64,000 nt of DNA from Erpobdella octoculata (Eukaryota > Annelida > Clitellata > Hirudinida > Erpobdellidae), in NCBI GenBank assembly GCA_963978895.1, contig OZ022242.1:25275424-25339423 (forward strand). The letters are read 5' to 3'. Positions 24,479-36,716 of this stretch are shown piece by piece. The notes beneath the pieces are model-generated. The model was not told where the DNA came from and did no database searches. It saw only the letters and a list, made by a program, of their open reading frames with translations. Each line of letters opens with the position of its first letter. The stretch's first letter is position 1. The translations under genes were made by a program, and so were the position numbers.

Positions 24479-25480
24479 ATGTGCTTCAATATCAATATCA
24501 GGAATTTCAACACTGAAGTTCTAAATTTTGCCGAAAAAGCCCTTGCAGCCGGTGCCGTTCCCGACCCCGTCCGTAAGCAGTTGTCGCTTGACTTTGGTGT
24601 TGAACTTGAGCCTAAATTGCTGTACAACATCAAAAAAGTCGTCGGTGAGTTTTATGACATGTTGTTTGATATATATGTATTATATATATATATAATACAC
24701 AGGACTTCCAAAAGATGAATGGGAAACATTGTTAAGATATTCCACGACGAAGATAATATAATTAATTTGATGCTTGTTCAGACAGCCAAACAGCGTGACT
24801 TATTAAAAAATATGGTGAGCTGATCGAATTTGATAGCAGCTACAAGACCAACAAATTAGGTATGCCACTCTACACGCTGATGGTTGTTGACAATTTCGGA
24901 ATTGGACAGCCGGTTTCGGTCATTTTTATGAAGGATGAAACGGCTCACAACATCAAATTAGGCCTTAACACATTTCGAGAAGTTTGTTTCTTTATATATT
25001 TCATTTTTTATTAAGATTATACTTGTAACTATTCCATTTTCAGTTCAACGATGGCAATAAAATAAAAGTGTTTGTCACTGACAAGGACTGTAAAAAATTA
25101 ACTGCCATAGAGGAGATTTTACCAGATGCCGTCAGTTTGCTCTGCATCTTCCACGTCTTTTCAGCGGTTGACCGTCGTCTTGTCTCGGCTGGTCTTCTAA
25201 ATGAAAAGGAAGATGTTTACTCAGATTTTTGAAGCGCTGTATATGCCAACACGCTGGAGGAAATCAAGCGTTTGTCGGAGATTCTCTGCAAAATTGGTAA
25301 AAAAAATTTGTAATAGTAGTTTTACTCTTTGTACTCTTATTGCCTTTTTTACAGAAACGGACAGACTTGGCGAATACTTTCGGCAAAACTGGTTTAACAT
25401 CACAGAGCAATGTGCCGTTTTCTACCGAAAAAATCTCTTCACTATGGGAAATCACATTACGAACAGATTGGAACGGTGTG
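24479..25480 (+). pseudogene. MULE 1: DDE transposase core exons
   Basis: 24500-24645 reads AEKALAAGAVPDPVRKQL. 24800-24980 reads YGELIEFDSSYKTNKLGM and LYTLMVVDNFGIGQPVSVIF, with the first catalytic Asp in EFDSSYKTN. 25043-25300 has KVFVTDKDCKK (second Asp) and SLLCIFHV, the C..H pair of the MULE fold. 25353-25480 reads LGEYFRQNWFNITEQ...HITNRLER. Damage: a missing base in an A-run near 24808 and a stop near 25232. Introns of 40-100 bp separate the pieces. Confidence 0.75.
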
Positions 25481-25589
25481 TGATTATTTATCTATATAAA
25501 TACAAATTACTGTCTATTTGTTTGTCTTCTATACAAATCCAAACCATTGGACCAATTTTAAAGAAATTTGGGATGGAAGCTTAATTAAC

Positions 25590-25805
25590 AAAGTTTGAAG
25601 ATTTCAAGCAACTTTTAACAAATCTATTTTACGTTTTATGGGCAAAAAAAGCTAGGATGGAGAGAAAGAAAGAAAATAGTGGAAGCGGGAAAGCAAGCAA
25701 GAGAACGAGAGGTAGTGGCAAAACAAACGGAAAAACGAGCGGGAATGGAAACAAAAGCAAGATAAAGAAAAAACCTCGGGCAATGCCGGTTAACCCCGTT
25801 AGTTC
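25590..25805 (+). mobile_element. Helitron 3' part inserted in MULE 1
   Basis: Starts within caacttttaacaaatctatt, shared with 36965-37010 and 63350-63375, continues with purine-rich gcgggaa units and ends CTCGGGCAATGCCGGTTAAC then CCGTTAG|T, a decayed Helitron hairpin and terminus. It interrupts the MULE between its C-terminal exons. Confidence 0.6.
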
Positions 25806-25844
25806 TTAATAATTAATTATTAAAACATTTTTGTTACCTGCACA

Positions 25845-26310
25845 GGTTTTATTCCACGATAAAGAAACAGCTCCAGCACCGTCAGGTACGGTTCCCACAG
25901 CTTTTGACCACTCTACTCGACATTTCCATGCTCACAACGGGAAAACTGCCTCCATTTCTAGAAATGATTAACAGGGAGTATACGCCGTTTGCAGCTAAAC
26001 AGGTTACTCAGCAGTACACTGCAAATAACAGAGCCTACACATCATTTCAAGTAAGCCTTCTTGTATATGCTGCTGTTGTCAAAATTGAACAATGTTAATT
26101 TTCTTAAATGGAATTCTATAGACAGAGACTGAGACCTTTACAGTTATCGATGGCAACCGTCAATATCAGGTAGCAAAAGATTTCTCCAAATGCACGTGTA
26201 GTTTTAGCAACGGATACGGTCTACCGTGCATCACATGATCTTCCTGGCTGGCCCGGTGGGAAAGCTGATGGAACTGAGTGGAAATCCGCGTTGGCTGATG
26301 ATAATCTGTG
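25845..26310 (+). pseudogene. MULE 1: C-terminal core and SWIM zinc finger
   Basis: 25845-26050 reads FYSTIKKQLQHRQV and LLDISMLTTGKLPPFLEMIN. 26122-26310 reads ETFTVIDGNRQYQVAKDFSK followed by CTCSFSNGYGLPC and, after loss of one base, HHMIFLAGPVGKLM: a SWIM finger (CxC...CxH) that follows the DDE domain in FAR1/MuDR-type transposases. The deletion at about 26232 breaks the frame inside the finger. Confidence 0.7.
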
Positions 26311-26391
26311 ATAATTTTGCATTGCTTTATTACTTTGCATTAATTTTGCATATGTGATGGATTACTAAAAATATTATTGTTTTTTTTTCAA

Positions 26392-27500
26392 CAGGAAGAT
26401 GAAGAAAATTCACCTTGTCCCGACAATTGGACGCTAATTGTAATGGACAATATTACAGAAAGGCGAAAACCAATGACTCGGGAGATGTTTACGGAGGCCC
26501 ACCTCTGGTTTCGTTCACTGGCCAACGCCATGCAGGATTTGTCAAAGACCACGTATGAGAAGTACCTAGCAACATTTCGTGTTCTCCGAAATGGTATCCA
26601 ACAAAATAAAGATTTTCAAGTCACCCTAGGTAAAAATTACATGTTATAAGGTAACTTTTTGTTATAAGCTATTAAAATAATTTCGCATTTGGAGCAGTGG
26701 ATAACGTGTCTGATCAATTATGCCCAAGTGATGATCGTGTTCTCCAGGATTCTCAGAAGGAAAATGTTCAAGTCATCCTAGGTAAAAATTACATGTTATG
26801 AGGTAACACTTTGTTATAAGCTATTAAAAAAATTTTGCTTTTGGAGCAGTGGATCAGCCGGTAAACAAGCGGCGGCGTTTGGATAAAGCTGACACTGAAC
26901 AACCGAACCAGCTATCGATAGAATTGTCAGTCCTCGAGCTTCCAAAAGTTGCTCATGGTCCCGGAAGGCCCAGAAAAACCCGCCGCTTGGACCATTATAA
27001 GAAGCTGCCACGAAAATTTTCAGCTATGCTGGAAAAAGAAAAAAAAGCGTAAGTTTCAAAATTTGAGTAAAGAAATAATTTTTGTGTTTAACTTTTTTTT
27101 TCTTAATTAGTGTTTTTTTCATGGATTCTCGGTGAAGAGGAGGTTGGAAGGGTGGTGAATGAGGGATGTCTGAACATCTTCCATTGTTCAAAGGCCTGTT
27201 TGCTGTGGATGCGTGGATCACAGTTTTAGAATTGAGTAAGTTAAAATAACTTTGAAATTGTGTTGCAAGTAAACAACAGAAAACTAATTTTTAATGTATT
27301 CAATTTTTACAGTAAAAACGAAGAAGGAGCATTCAAACTACACCTGTAGAACGTGTCGAAGAGATGCAAACATTGGGGACACGATTATGTGTGACTGCTG
27401 CCTGCAGTGGGTGCATTTTTTTTGCCAGAAAATTAATAAAACACCAACTAGCGGGTCTTTTTTTGCACCCACTGTCGTGGCAGTTACAAAATGTTTTGAT
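26392..27500 (+). pseudogene. MULE 1: 3' exons with basic patch and PHD-like finger
   Basis: Exons: about 26392-26630 (PDNWTLIVMDN...FRSLANAMQDL); short exon 26698-26781; 26850-27050 (NKRRRLDKAD...GPGRPRKTRRLDHYKK, an AT-hook-like and nuclear-localisation-like basic patch); 27112-27234 (WILGEEE..., with about 70 bp deleted relative to copy A); 27312-27500 (NYTCRTCRRDANIGDTIMCD, then CCLQWVHFFC), a PHD-like C4HC-type finger. Frameshifts occur at the finger end. Confidence 0.7.
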
Positions 27501-28249
27501 TTGTTTTTTTTATTATTATTATTGTTGTTGTTGTTGTTGTTGTTACAAACTTTTCTGTTTGTCTTTTAGATTTGCAAATCAAGTTTACTTGAAATAAAAG
27601 TTTCGTTTGAAAAACTCGTTTTTTCCTTTGTTTCATATCAACTGGTTTTGTGTCAGACTAGTAATTAAAAGTGTACTCATGCAATTAGTTGTGATTTTTT
27701 TATTTTTGTTAAATTAATTAAGTTAAATTTAGTTACACTATAATGAAAAAAATTTGTCTAAACCTATAGCACGAGCTACATAATGACTGGTCGATGTACT
27801 GTTACGTCACGATGACAGCGACGAAATCACCAAAGCCGTTTTTTCAAGCCCGAAAGCGTAACGGGGGAAGGGCAAACAGATATTTGCAGGCGCTAGTTAA
27901 TGACGCAAAAAACTTATACTATTCCAGAAGCGTCGACGCAAGCTCACTAAAGCTTCTATTTCCCTAGCAAGTGGCGTAGTTGGTTCACCTTTATTTTTTT
28001 GCATACCACACTATCTCTAACTTCTTAACATCTCTCTATTTCTTCTCTATTTGAGAAGCCTGTTCTCATAAGTTATTCTAGTCCTAGTCGCTGATTTTGG
28101 TTGTCCTAAAAAATATTCATTAGAAAGTAATTATAAAAAAACCGCCGTGGTTCTGCAAATTATTCATAAAAAATTATTATTATAAAAAAACCGCTGTGGT
28201 CCTGCAAAATAATCAGAAAAAAAATTATTACAAAAATGACCGCCAACAT

Positions 28250-28545
28250 ACATTTCATGCCGGCACAATAGCAATTTTACCGATTATTGCCACGGCGGTA
28301 CTGCCGGCTCAGTAGCAATTTTACCGATTATTGCCACGGCGGCACGGCGGCACGGCGGTACTGCCGGCACATTAGCAATTTTACCGATTTTTTCACCGGC
28401 GGTACTGCCGGCTCAGTAGCAATTTTACCTATTATTTCACCGGCGAGAATGCCGGCTCAGTAGCAATTTCACCGGCGGTACTACCGCCGGCTCAGTAGCA
28501 ATTTTACCGATTATTTCCACGGCAAACCGCCGGAGCAATAGCAAC
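28250..28545. repeat. GC-rich ~55-bp tandem repeat, array 2
   Basis: Five to six units of the family seen at 23.4-23.8 kb, shorter here. Together with 28819-29110 it forms the right copy of the repeat block flanking MULE 1. Confidence 0.8.
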
Positions 28546-28818
28546 AACCGTTTCCTTCCTCACTTGATTTTCCGCCGCAAACTTATCAATAATTGTATCA
28601 AAATCTGTTTTTACATTTTCTATTTTTAAGTTTAAATAAATAAGTAATTAAAATATTTTCTAGCATAGAAAATAATATAGTAATCGATAATTTCCCGCCG
28701 TTGTTACGATTAATTTTAAAGTGCAATTGCATTTGTTGATTTAAAATACTTTTTAACAGTAGAATAGTATTCATATTACGCAAATTAAAATTGTTTATAT
28801 AAGCTGTAAGTCGCGTGC

Positions 28819-29110
28819 AGTGTAAGGCTGTAAGAATAGGTCCAAGATCAACATCAGTGCATATTGTTAATGATCTGCTATCGGTTCCTAATTGGCAGAA
28901 ATTCCACTTTTTTCTTGCATTCAGCACCAGGCGTGTTCAACATTTGTGATCAATTTTGACTGTCTGTTGTGTATTGCAGCTGAAGAAAGTGTAGTTACGT
29001 TAAGTTTTTTACCAGCGGGGTACCCGGTGTTTTAAAGGTTTTCCTATCGTTTTTCTCGCTATCGTGTCCTTCCTCGCTTGCTCTCCTGCCCCCGGTCGCT
29101 TTCCCGCTTC
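28819..29110. repeat. Right copy of the direct repeat flanking MULE 1
   Basis: Matches 23822-24120, including the decayed Helitron terminus (ccagcggggtacccggtg at about 29012). 28546-28818 between this and the satellite is AT-rich without a gene. Confidence 0.7.
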
Positions 29111-29640
29111 CGGTTGCTTTCTCGTTCCTTTCCCGGTCGCTTTCCCACTTGCAAATTTTTAAAATGCCTTCTTAATTTCTTGGCGCCCATTAAAAAAAGC
29201 GCTCGGGGACACATGTCCACCCCTGCTTTTCTGGTCGATTTCCCGCTTCCTGTCGCTTTCTCGTTCCTGCTTGCAAATTTTTAAAATGCCTGCTTAATTT
29301 TTGGCGCCCCTTAAAAATTGATTTCCCCCTTCCGGTCGCTTTCTCGTTCCTGATTGCTCTCCCGCTTCCGGTAGATTCCCCGCTTCCTGTCGCTTTTTCG
29401 TTCCTGCCTGCAAATTTTTAAAATGCCTGCTTAATTTTTTGGCGCCCCTTAAAAATTGATTTCCCCCTTCCGGTCGCTTTCTCGTTCCTGATTGCTCTCC
29501 CGTTTCCGGTAGATTTCCCGCTTCCTGTCGCTTTCTCGTTCCTGCTTGCAAATTTTTAAAATGCCTGCTTAATTTTTTGGAGCCCCTTAAAAATTGATTT
29601 CCCGCTTCCGGTTGCTTTCTCGTTCCTGCTTGCTCTACCA
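29085..29640. repeat. CCGGTCGC-rich Helitron-derived tandem tract
   Basis: Three to four units of about 120 bp (ttgcaaatttttaaaatgcc, ggcgccccttaaaaattg, gctctcccgcttccgg). Paralogous to 945-1290. Confidence 0.7.
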
Positions 29641-30149
29641 TTATAAGAAGCTGCCGCGAAAATTTTCAGGAAGACAGACAGACGGGAAGACAATCGAAAA
29701 TAATATAAAGGATTTAAAAAGCGTAAGTTTCAAAATTTGAGTAAAAAAATCATTTTTGTTTTTAACTTTTTTTTTCTTCATTAGTGTTTCTTTCGTGGAT
29801 TCTCGGTGAAGAGGAGGCTCGAAGGGTGGTGAAGTAGGGATGCCTCGTTGAAAGCGTGAGTTCGTTTATAGATGTCTCCACAGCCATAACAGAGCCGGAA
29901 GTGTCTGAACATCTCCCATTGTTCAAAGACCTGTTTGCTGTGGATGTGTGGACCACAGTTTTAGAATTGAGTAAGTTAAAATAACTTTGAAATTGTGTTA
30001 CAAGTAAACAACAGAAAACTAATTTTTAATGTATTCAATTTTTACAGTAAAAATGAAGAAGGAGCATCCAAACTACACCTGTAGAAAGTGTTGAAGAGAT
30101 GCAAACATCGGGGACACGATTATGTGTGACTGCTGCCTGCAGTGGGTGC
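29640..30149 (+). pseudogene. MULE 3' exons, third fragment (copy C)
   Basis: Starts in the basic exon (ccattataagaagctgccgc), jumps to the aagacaatcgaaaataat sequence also found in copy A, then holds the WILGEEE exon (29785-29970, with a stop) and the start of the PHD-like exon (30055-30149), cut off at a palindrome. Internally deleted and dead. Confidence 0.65.
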
Positions 30150-30179
30150 ATTATAATCATAGATATCTATGATTATAAT
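30150..30179. repeat. Perfect 30-bp palindrome
   Basis: Arms of 15 bp (attataatcatagat and its complement) with no spacer, exactly where MULE copy C stops matching its relatives. Confidence 0.85.
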
Positions 30180-30869
30180 GGTTCAAACAATTTAAAGCAC
30201 GGTGTTTACGATGCTTAAAATCCACTTTACTTTTTTATAATAATTTTTAAAGAATTTTGTGTTTTGTCTGCTGGTTGTCATATTTTAAATATTTGATGGA
30301 AAAATGCATTTGACTTTATAAAAGTTCTTAGTTTCACTTATATGACTAAGAAATGCTTATGTTCCAGTTTACGATTATCTAAAAACCGGGTTCTGGTTCA
30401 TGGCTTTTAAATTTTAAGATTTTCAATTTACAAAAATTTCATTTAAATAGTACCAATTTTTAAATTTTTTTCTGTATAAACTTCATCGCCGGCCTTGCTT
30501 GCTTGTATGCAAAACTTAAAAGTGAAATTTAACTAACTTTCCGTTATCCAATTAAGCTGAAAATTTTAATATATATTATTTTTTTAAAATTTTCTTAAAT
30601 TTTTTTTTTACTTTTTAATTTAAAAAGTTTATTATCCAAGTTTTGAAAAAGCAATAATTCAAACTTTAATAAATTAATAAATAAATTTATAAAAAACTTT
30701 CATTAAAAAAGTTCTGCATTTAATGAAAAATCGCCGAATCATAATAAATGTAATAAGGAATTTGTGAAAAAACATGGATTTTATGGCTAACTTGTTTGTT
30801 TTTGAAGAAATACATGGGTATGAGATCAGAGTTGTTATATTTTGCCAAACTGCACACTTTCCCAACATA
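30180..30869. other. Gene-free AT-rich stretch
   Basis: No gene or recognisable element; 30380-30400 has a short CCGGGTTCTGGTTC run reminiscent of the hAT at 33.9-36.2 kb. Confidence 0.5.
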
Positions 30870-30877
30870 ATGACACT

Positions 30878-31012
30878 CAGTGGCGTAGCGAAGGGAGGCA
30901 GGGAGGGGCATCTGCTCCCGGGCGCCAGGCTTTGGGGCGCAAAAAAGCAAAAGAAAAGACAACAATTTTTATACCTTGCCCCCGGGCGCCAGATACTCTC
31001 GCTACGCCACTG
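30878..31012. mobile_element. hAT MITE, 135 bp, with 8-bp target duplication
   Basis: Starts CAGTGGCGTAGCGA and ends TCGCTACGCCACTG, perfect inverted termini, flanked on both sides by ATGACACT (30870-30877 and 31013-31020). Non-coding. Confidence 0.9.
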
Positions 31013-31143
31013 ATGACACTACACGATCCGATCCAAATATATTTTAAATATGGTTGTTTTAATAACATGGATTTGTGATTTTTTAATTACAACTAATTAA
31101 ACACAAATGAAATTAATTTATTATTGCATAAAATGTTTTTTAT

Positions 31144-31324
31144 GTGCTAGGTTAGCTGAGTTGGTAGAGTGTTATCCTTAAATGTGAGAGCTTCCCGGTT
31201 CGACTCCCACTCACTGCCTAGTAACTCTTGTAAACGGAAATCTTAGTGGGTAAAATCGTTCTCTCCATGGGGCATGAACAGCGCCTTTGAACTCTGGAAA
31301 AGGCGCTATATAAACTATCAAAAA
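31144..31324 (+). mobile_element. tRNA-derived SINE with L2-like tail
   Basis: Box A-like TTAGCTGAGTTGG at about 31151 and box B-like GGTTCGACTCC at about 31198, at tRNA spacing. The 3' end AAAAGGCGCTATATAAACTA resembles the end of L2/CR1-like LINEs (compare 35400 on the minus strand), which probably mobilise it. Confidence 0.75.
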
Positions 31325-32084
31325 CAACCCGATCTACCACGGGGGTTTAAAACGCTAGACTCGACGTGTAGACTATGGAGGGAAAATTAGAAGGTTGACT
31401 TTTTAGATTCATCAGTTTTAAATAATTTAGTTCGGGTTTCGAATTTTTTAAAAACCCGTTTTTTATTTTATGAAATGTGCACCAGGTAAAGATGTCACTC
31501 TATTAACTTTTTGGATTCTAAAACTTTATTGCATCAACTGTTCAGTAAAATGTTTTGTCTGCACCTATTCTAGATTCAGAATTTTAATTTTTCAAGCAAT
31601 TCAATAATTAATAAAAAATTAAATGGCTAATTTTAAAATAATTTAAAACTATTGAGTGATAGAAAACAAAGCTAAAGCTAAGTCAGCTAAGATTGTGACT
31701 GTGATGATGAGGTAATTAAATAAAATACTATGAAAACAAATTGAAAATAAATGCTATAATAAAGTGATTTCACCTTGTTATCATGATGATGTACTGTAAA
31801 TACTTCATTTTCTTCTGATTTTTCATCATCCTATTAACATTATCATGAATTATGACTATTGAACATTCAATTGAGTTATTTTAAAGAAAGGTAAGTTCTA
31901 CCTCACTGTCAGGATTAAAAAATAAGAGATCTGATTTTTCTGATATGTTGTCATCCTTGATAAAATGAATATCATAAGAATTAAAAAAAAAGTTTTTCTA
32001 AAGATAGCTTTTTGCCAAATATATCAAGTATCTCGATATCCTTTCTAACTTTTTTCACAAGGGGGAAAATGTTAACTCAATATT
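31325..32084. other. Gene-free AT-rich stretch
   Basis: No reading frame with recognisable features and no repeat shared with the rest of the window was seen. Confidence 0.45.
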
Positions 32085-32984
32085 AATAAAATAAAGCTCA
32101 TATCAGCTACTTTTAGATATAAGAAACCGACGTTTCTGTTCCTTACAAACCGGAGTTTAGTCTCCGCTGTCGTACCAAAAATAGATTAATACAAATAATG
32201 AATATTCATGCAACCAAAAAGACTCTAAATCGTTTTTCTAAGGCCATCTTGGCATCTCACTCAAAACCTGCTCATCTCCGATATACTTATCTATATAAGG
32301 ATTGAAAACTCTAGAAGAGCGCAGACTTATCGCAGACCTTTGTTTCTGCTACAGATCTTTAAATGGAATGGTGGATTATAGCCTGGTTGGACAATTTAAA
32401 CGAGCAAATTATGAAAAAACAAGGGGCCATAGCTACAAACTGATGCCAGGTCAATATAGAACTGACGATGCCAGGTTTTTCATAACTGGACGCGTGGTCT
32501 CAGCATGGAATTCTTTGCCTCAGGATGTTGTTGGATCATCAAACTACAGTCGGTTCAGAAGCTTGATAAATCAGATGGATTTATCTAAGTTTTCAAGACT
32601 TTGAATTTTTCATGAAGCATTAGCAGATCTGGATGTCAAATGAACAGATTTTTGGAAGTATTTAGAGGGATTTTGAAGATTGCGGTGGAAGTTTCAACTT
32701 CACGGCATTATGTATAAGCGTTAAGAACAACAATTTGTCAGGTTGTTTAACCGTTCCATAAATGCAAAATTTAAATATTTACAAGACTTAATATCTTATT
32801 CAATATGTTATACGCGAGCATACTTTGCTATTGTATGTTTCTAACATCTTAACAATTTACGATTTGCAACTGAGTATGTGTACATATTTCGTTTATTGGT
32901 TTTTTTTTGTTTCGTTTGTACTGTCCGAACGGTATTAGAGGCCGATAGGCCCTTCTGTTTGAGAATAAATAAATAAATAAAATA

Positions 32985-32990
<6 letters not shown>
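32085..32990 (+). pseudogene. 3' end of a non-LTR retrotransposon (C-terminal frame)
   Basis: 32302-32604 reads LEERRLIADLCFCYRSLNGM, RGHSYKLMPGQYR and VVSAWNSLPQDVV, the C-terminal block after the reverse transcriptase in CR1/jockey-like LINEs. The 3' UTR ends in an (AATA)n-type tail at 32963-32982. The first 90 bp match 7326-7425 and the next 125 bp match 22318-22445. 5'-truncated. Confidence 0.7.
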
Positions 32991-33868
<878 letters not shown>

Positions 33869-34329
33869 TGTAAAACTCGAGTTTTCGGGTTCGGGTTCGG
33901 GTTTGTGAAACTCAGGTTTTCGGGTTCGGGTTCGGGTTTTTAGTTTTCAAAAAACCGGGTTCGGGTTCGGGTTCGGGTACTGGCTTATGGTTTCAAATTC
34001 CTGGATTGATTTTAAATTTACCTAGTGTATATACATATACAAACGAGAGCGATCAATTCATCCATTGGACATTACACGTATTGAATAAACTCTAACAAGT
34101 TATTTTTTTAGCTTTCCAAATAATGTGATTTCTTTGGCCGAAGGAGGCTTAATTGTTTTAGTTCGTTCGTGGCTCGGTCCGGCCAGATAATCAGGCGGAT
34201 TAGTGGTCTAGCTTACACACTCACCAATAAAATGACCTATTTGTGTTATTTGTTACGCAAAGGTGATAATACAAAACTTGTATGGCTTGCGATTACCTCT
34301 TAAATTATTCTGATTTATTAATTTTTTTC

Positions 34330-35250
34330 GCGGCTCGGTCCGGTCGGCGTATTTACAATCACTGTATGAGCACAGGACGGACCGATAATTATTCATGTTT
34401 ACGCTTTTTCTTGCACTGTGATTGGCTGAAAACATTGACGCGAATGTGTCACATGCTAGACGCACAGTAGTGGACTAATTTAAATAATTAAATTGTGTTA
34501 CTTGTAACATAACATTTGGTTTTTTTTAAACTTTACTTGTAAAATAACAATTTTGAATTTTATGATTTTACTTGTAGCAATGTTTTCTGGATAACTTTCA
34601 TGAAATAAAATTATATACTCTAACTTTGAAACCAATTTAACTAAAAAAAACCAGTCGATAAATAATGAATTTGCATCAACAACGTGATATTAGTGTATTG
34701 TTATATCTCAACTTTGGTTGTTCTTAGCCAAAGCATGAAATTGTTTTTTTGTTAATTTTAGTGGGATTTAACAGCGCTATTAACTTCACGAGTTGCAGGA
34801 AAGAATCTGTTGAACGACTCGTGTATGAATTGAATAAAAAAGAGTTGATACAAATTTAGAATTCAACGGGCTCCATCGAGATCTGACAAAATTATTCTCA
34901 AAGCAAATGTAAGGCAGTGACTGGGAATCGAACCGTGATGCTCTCACATTCAAGGCTAACACCCTAGCAACTCAGCTAACCTAGAACTTGGATGTACTTA
35001 GCAATTGGATCTAGTTATGACTGTATGTACTGAAACATTTTAAGATAATTTATTTTAGAATATTTTTTCTAAACTTTTCTTAAAAAATTATATTTTTAAT
35101 TGAACAACATTGAAAGTAAACTTCTAATAAATATCAAAAATCCCGTCAATGTTTTCAGCCAATCACAACGCAAGAAAGAGCGTAAACATGAATAATTATC
35201 GGGTCCGTCCTGTGCTCATACAGGGATTGTAAATACGCGTCCGGTCGGGT
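34330..35250. repeat. Inverted repeat, ~110-bp arms
   Basis: 34340-34450 (ggctcggtccggtcggcgta, gcacaggacggaccgataat) is the reverse complement of 35148-35245 with scattered differences. A related block (ggcttaattgttttagttcg, aatcaggcggattagtg) occurs at 34145-34230, 35240-35300 and 35705-35800. Confidence 0.65.
34906..34990 (-). mobile_element. tRNA-derived SINE fragment
   Basis: Reverse complement carries TTAGCTGAGTTGC and GGTTCGATTCCC with the same spacing as the SINE at 31.1 kb. Only the tRNA-like head is present. Confidence 0.7.
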
Positions 35251-35357
35251 AATCAGGCGGATTAGTGTTCTAGCTTACACATTTGCCAATAAAATGACTG
35301 TGACGCATAGATCATTTATAGACTTTGCCAGTTAAAGTTTAGGATTATGCAAGATTA

Positions 35358-35690
35358 TCTTTAATAATAATAATAATAATAATAATAGTCAATTTGTAAA
35401 GCGCCAGTAGCGGAGCGTCAGAGGCGCGCGGGATCTTGTCCGAAAGCCTTCGAGAACAGATGAGTCTTTAAATGTTTTTTGAACGACGTCAGACATGGTG
35501 ATGATGTGATTGATGGCGGCAGTGAATTCCAGATGGCTGGGGAGCTGTAGCTGAATGATCTATTGGTGAGTTTTGAGTGGCTAACCGGTTGGTAACAAAG
35601 GGTCTTTGTTATATCAGAAAAACTTTGAGTATACGAATGAATAAATATAAGATTATATAACTGAAGTAAAAAGTTTAGAGTCATGGCTAT
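35358..35690 (-). pseudogene. L2-like LINE 3' end
   Basis: 35684-35418 reads SSPAIWNSLPPSI and FKKHLKTHLF, the C-terminal end of L2/CR1-like proteins. The 3' UTR has GCGCTTTACAAATTGAC then an (ATT)n tail (35360-35385 on the plus strand). 5'-truncated just upstream of this block. Confidence 0.8.
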
Positions 35691-36182
35691 CCGCGATTTC
35701 TTCGACCAAAGAAGGCTTAATTATTTTAGTTCGTTCGCGGCTCGGTCCGCCTGATAATCAAACGGATTAGTGGTTTAGCTAAGCACACAATCACTAATAA
35801 ATCGGTTCCTAATACTATTTCATTTTTAACAAACTAGAAAAGTTATGAAAACTCTGTTTGTGTTGCTATTTTTAAAACTGGAATAAATATTTATTTACTA
35901 AAAAAATTTATTTGTTCACAACTCCGAGTTCGGGTATTAGGCTTATGAATTTTCGGGTTCGGGTTCGAGTTCGGGTATCAAGTTTTCACATTTTCGGGTT
36001 CGAGTTCGGGTTCGGGTATCAAGTTTTCTCATTTTCGGGTTCGGGTATCAAGTTTTCACATTTTCGGGTTCGGGTTCGGGTATCAAATTTTCACACTTTC
36101 GGGTTCGAGTTCGGGTTCGGGTATCAGAAAAAAACCGGGTAGTACCGAACTCGGGTTCGGGTTCGGGTACCCGTGACATCCC

Positions 36183-36187
36183 TAATA

Positions 36188-36285
<98 letters not shown>
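36183..36285. repeat. (TA)n microsatellite
   Basis: About 100 bp of TA separating the hAT right end from the Helitron 3' end; the Helitron is inserted into it between A and T. Confidence 0.95.
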
Positions 36286-36286
<1 letters not shown>

Positions 36287-36716
36287 TAGCGGGGGCACCC
36301 GGCGTTGCCCGGGGTTTTTAGAGGTTTTTCTAATGTTTGTCTCTCTTGCTCCCGTTTCCTTCTCCGCTTTCCCGTTCCCGTCGCATTCCCGGTCGATTTC
36401 CAGCTCCCGGTCGCTTTCCCGCTCCCGGTTGCTTTCCCGTTCTCGGTCGCTTTCCCTTTCTCGTTCTATCTTTCGCTCATTTAGGTATGTATATTTATGT
36501 GTATATATATGTGTATACAGTTCCCGCTCACTCATCCGCTCCGCTCTGCTCATTTTGTGACGGATTTCAATTTTTTTTCTCTATATTTGATTCCGCTTGA
36601 CTCTCAAGGTTGTGTGAAAATTTCATTACGATCGGATGAATGGTGTAGCAATGCATAAAAGACATACATACATACATATATACATACAAACATTCATTTT
36701 TATATATATATATAGA
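36286..36716 (-). mobile_element. Complete non-autonomous Helitron, 431 bp
   Basis: On the minus strand it begins A|TC with a TA run and AAAATGAATGTTTGTATG, contains gcgggaaagcgacc units and ends with the hairpin CCCGGGCAACGCCGGG, a short spacer and CTAG|T. No Rep/helicase. Both ends lie in TA repeats. Confidence 0.85.
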
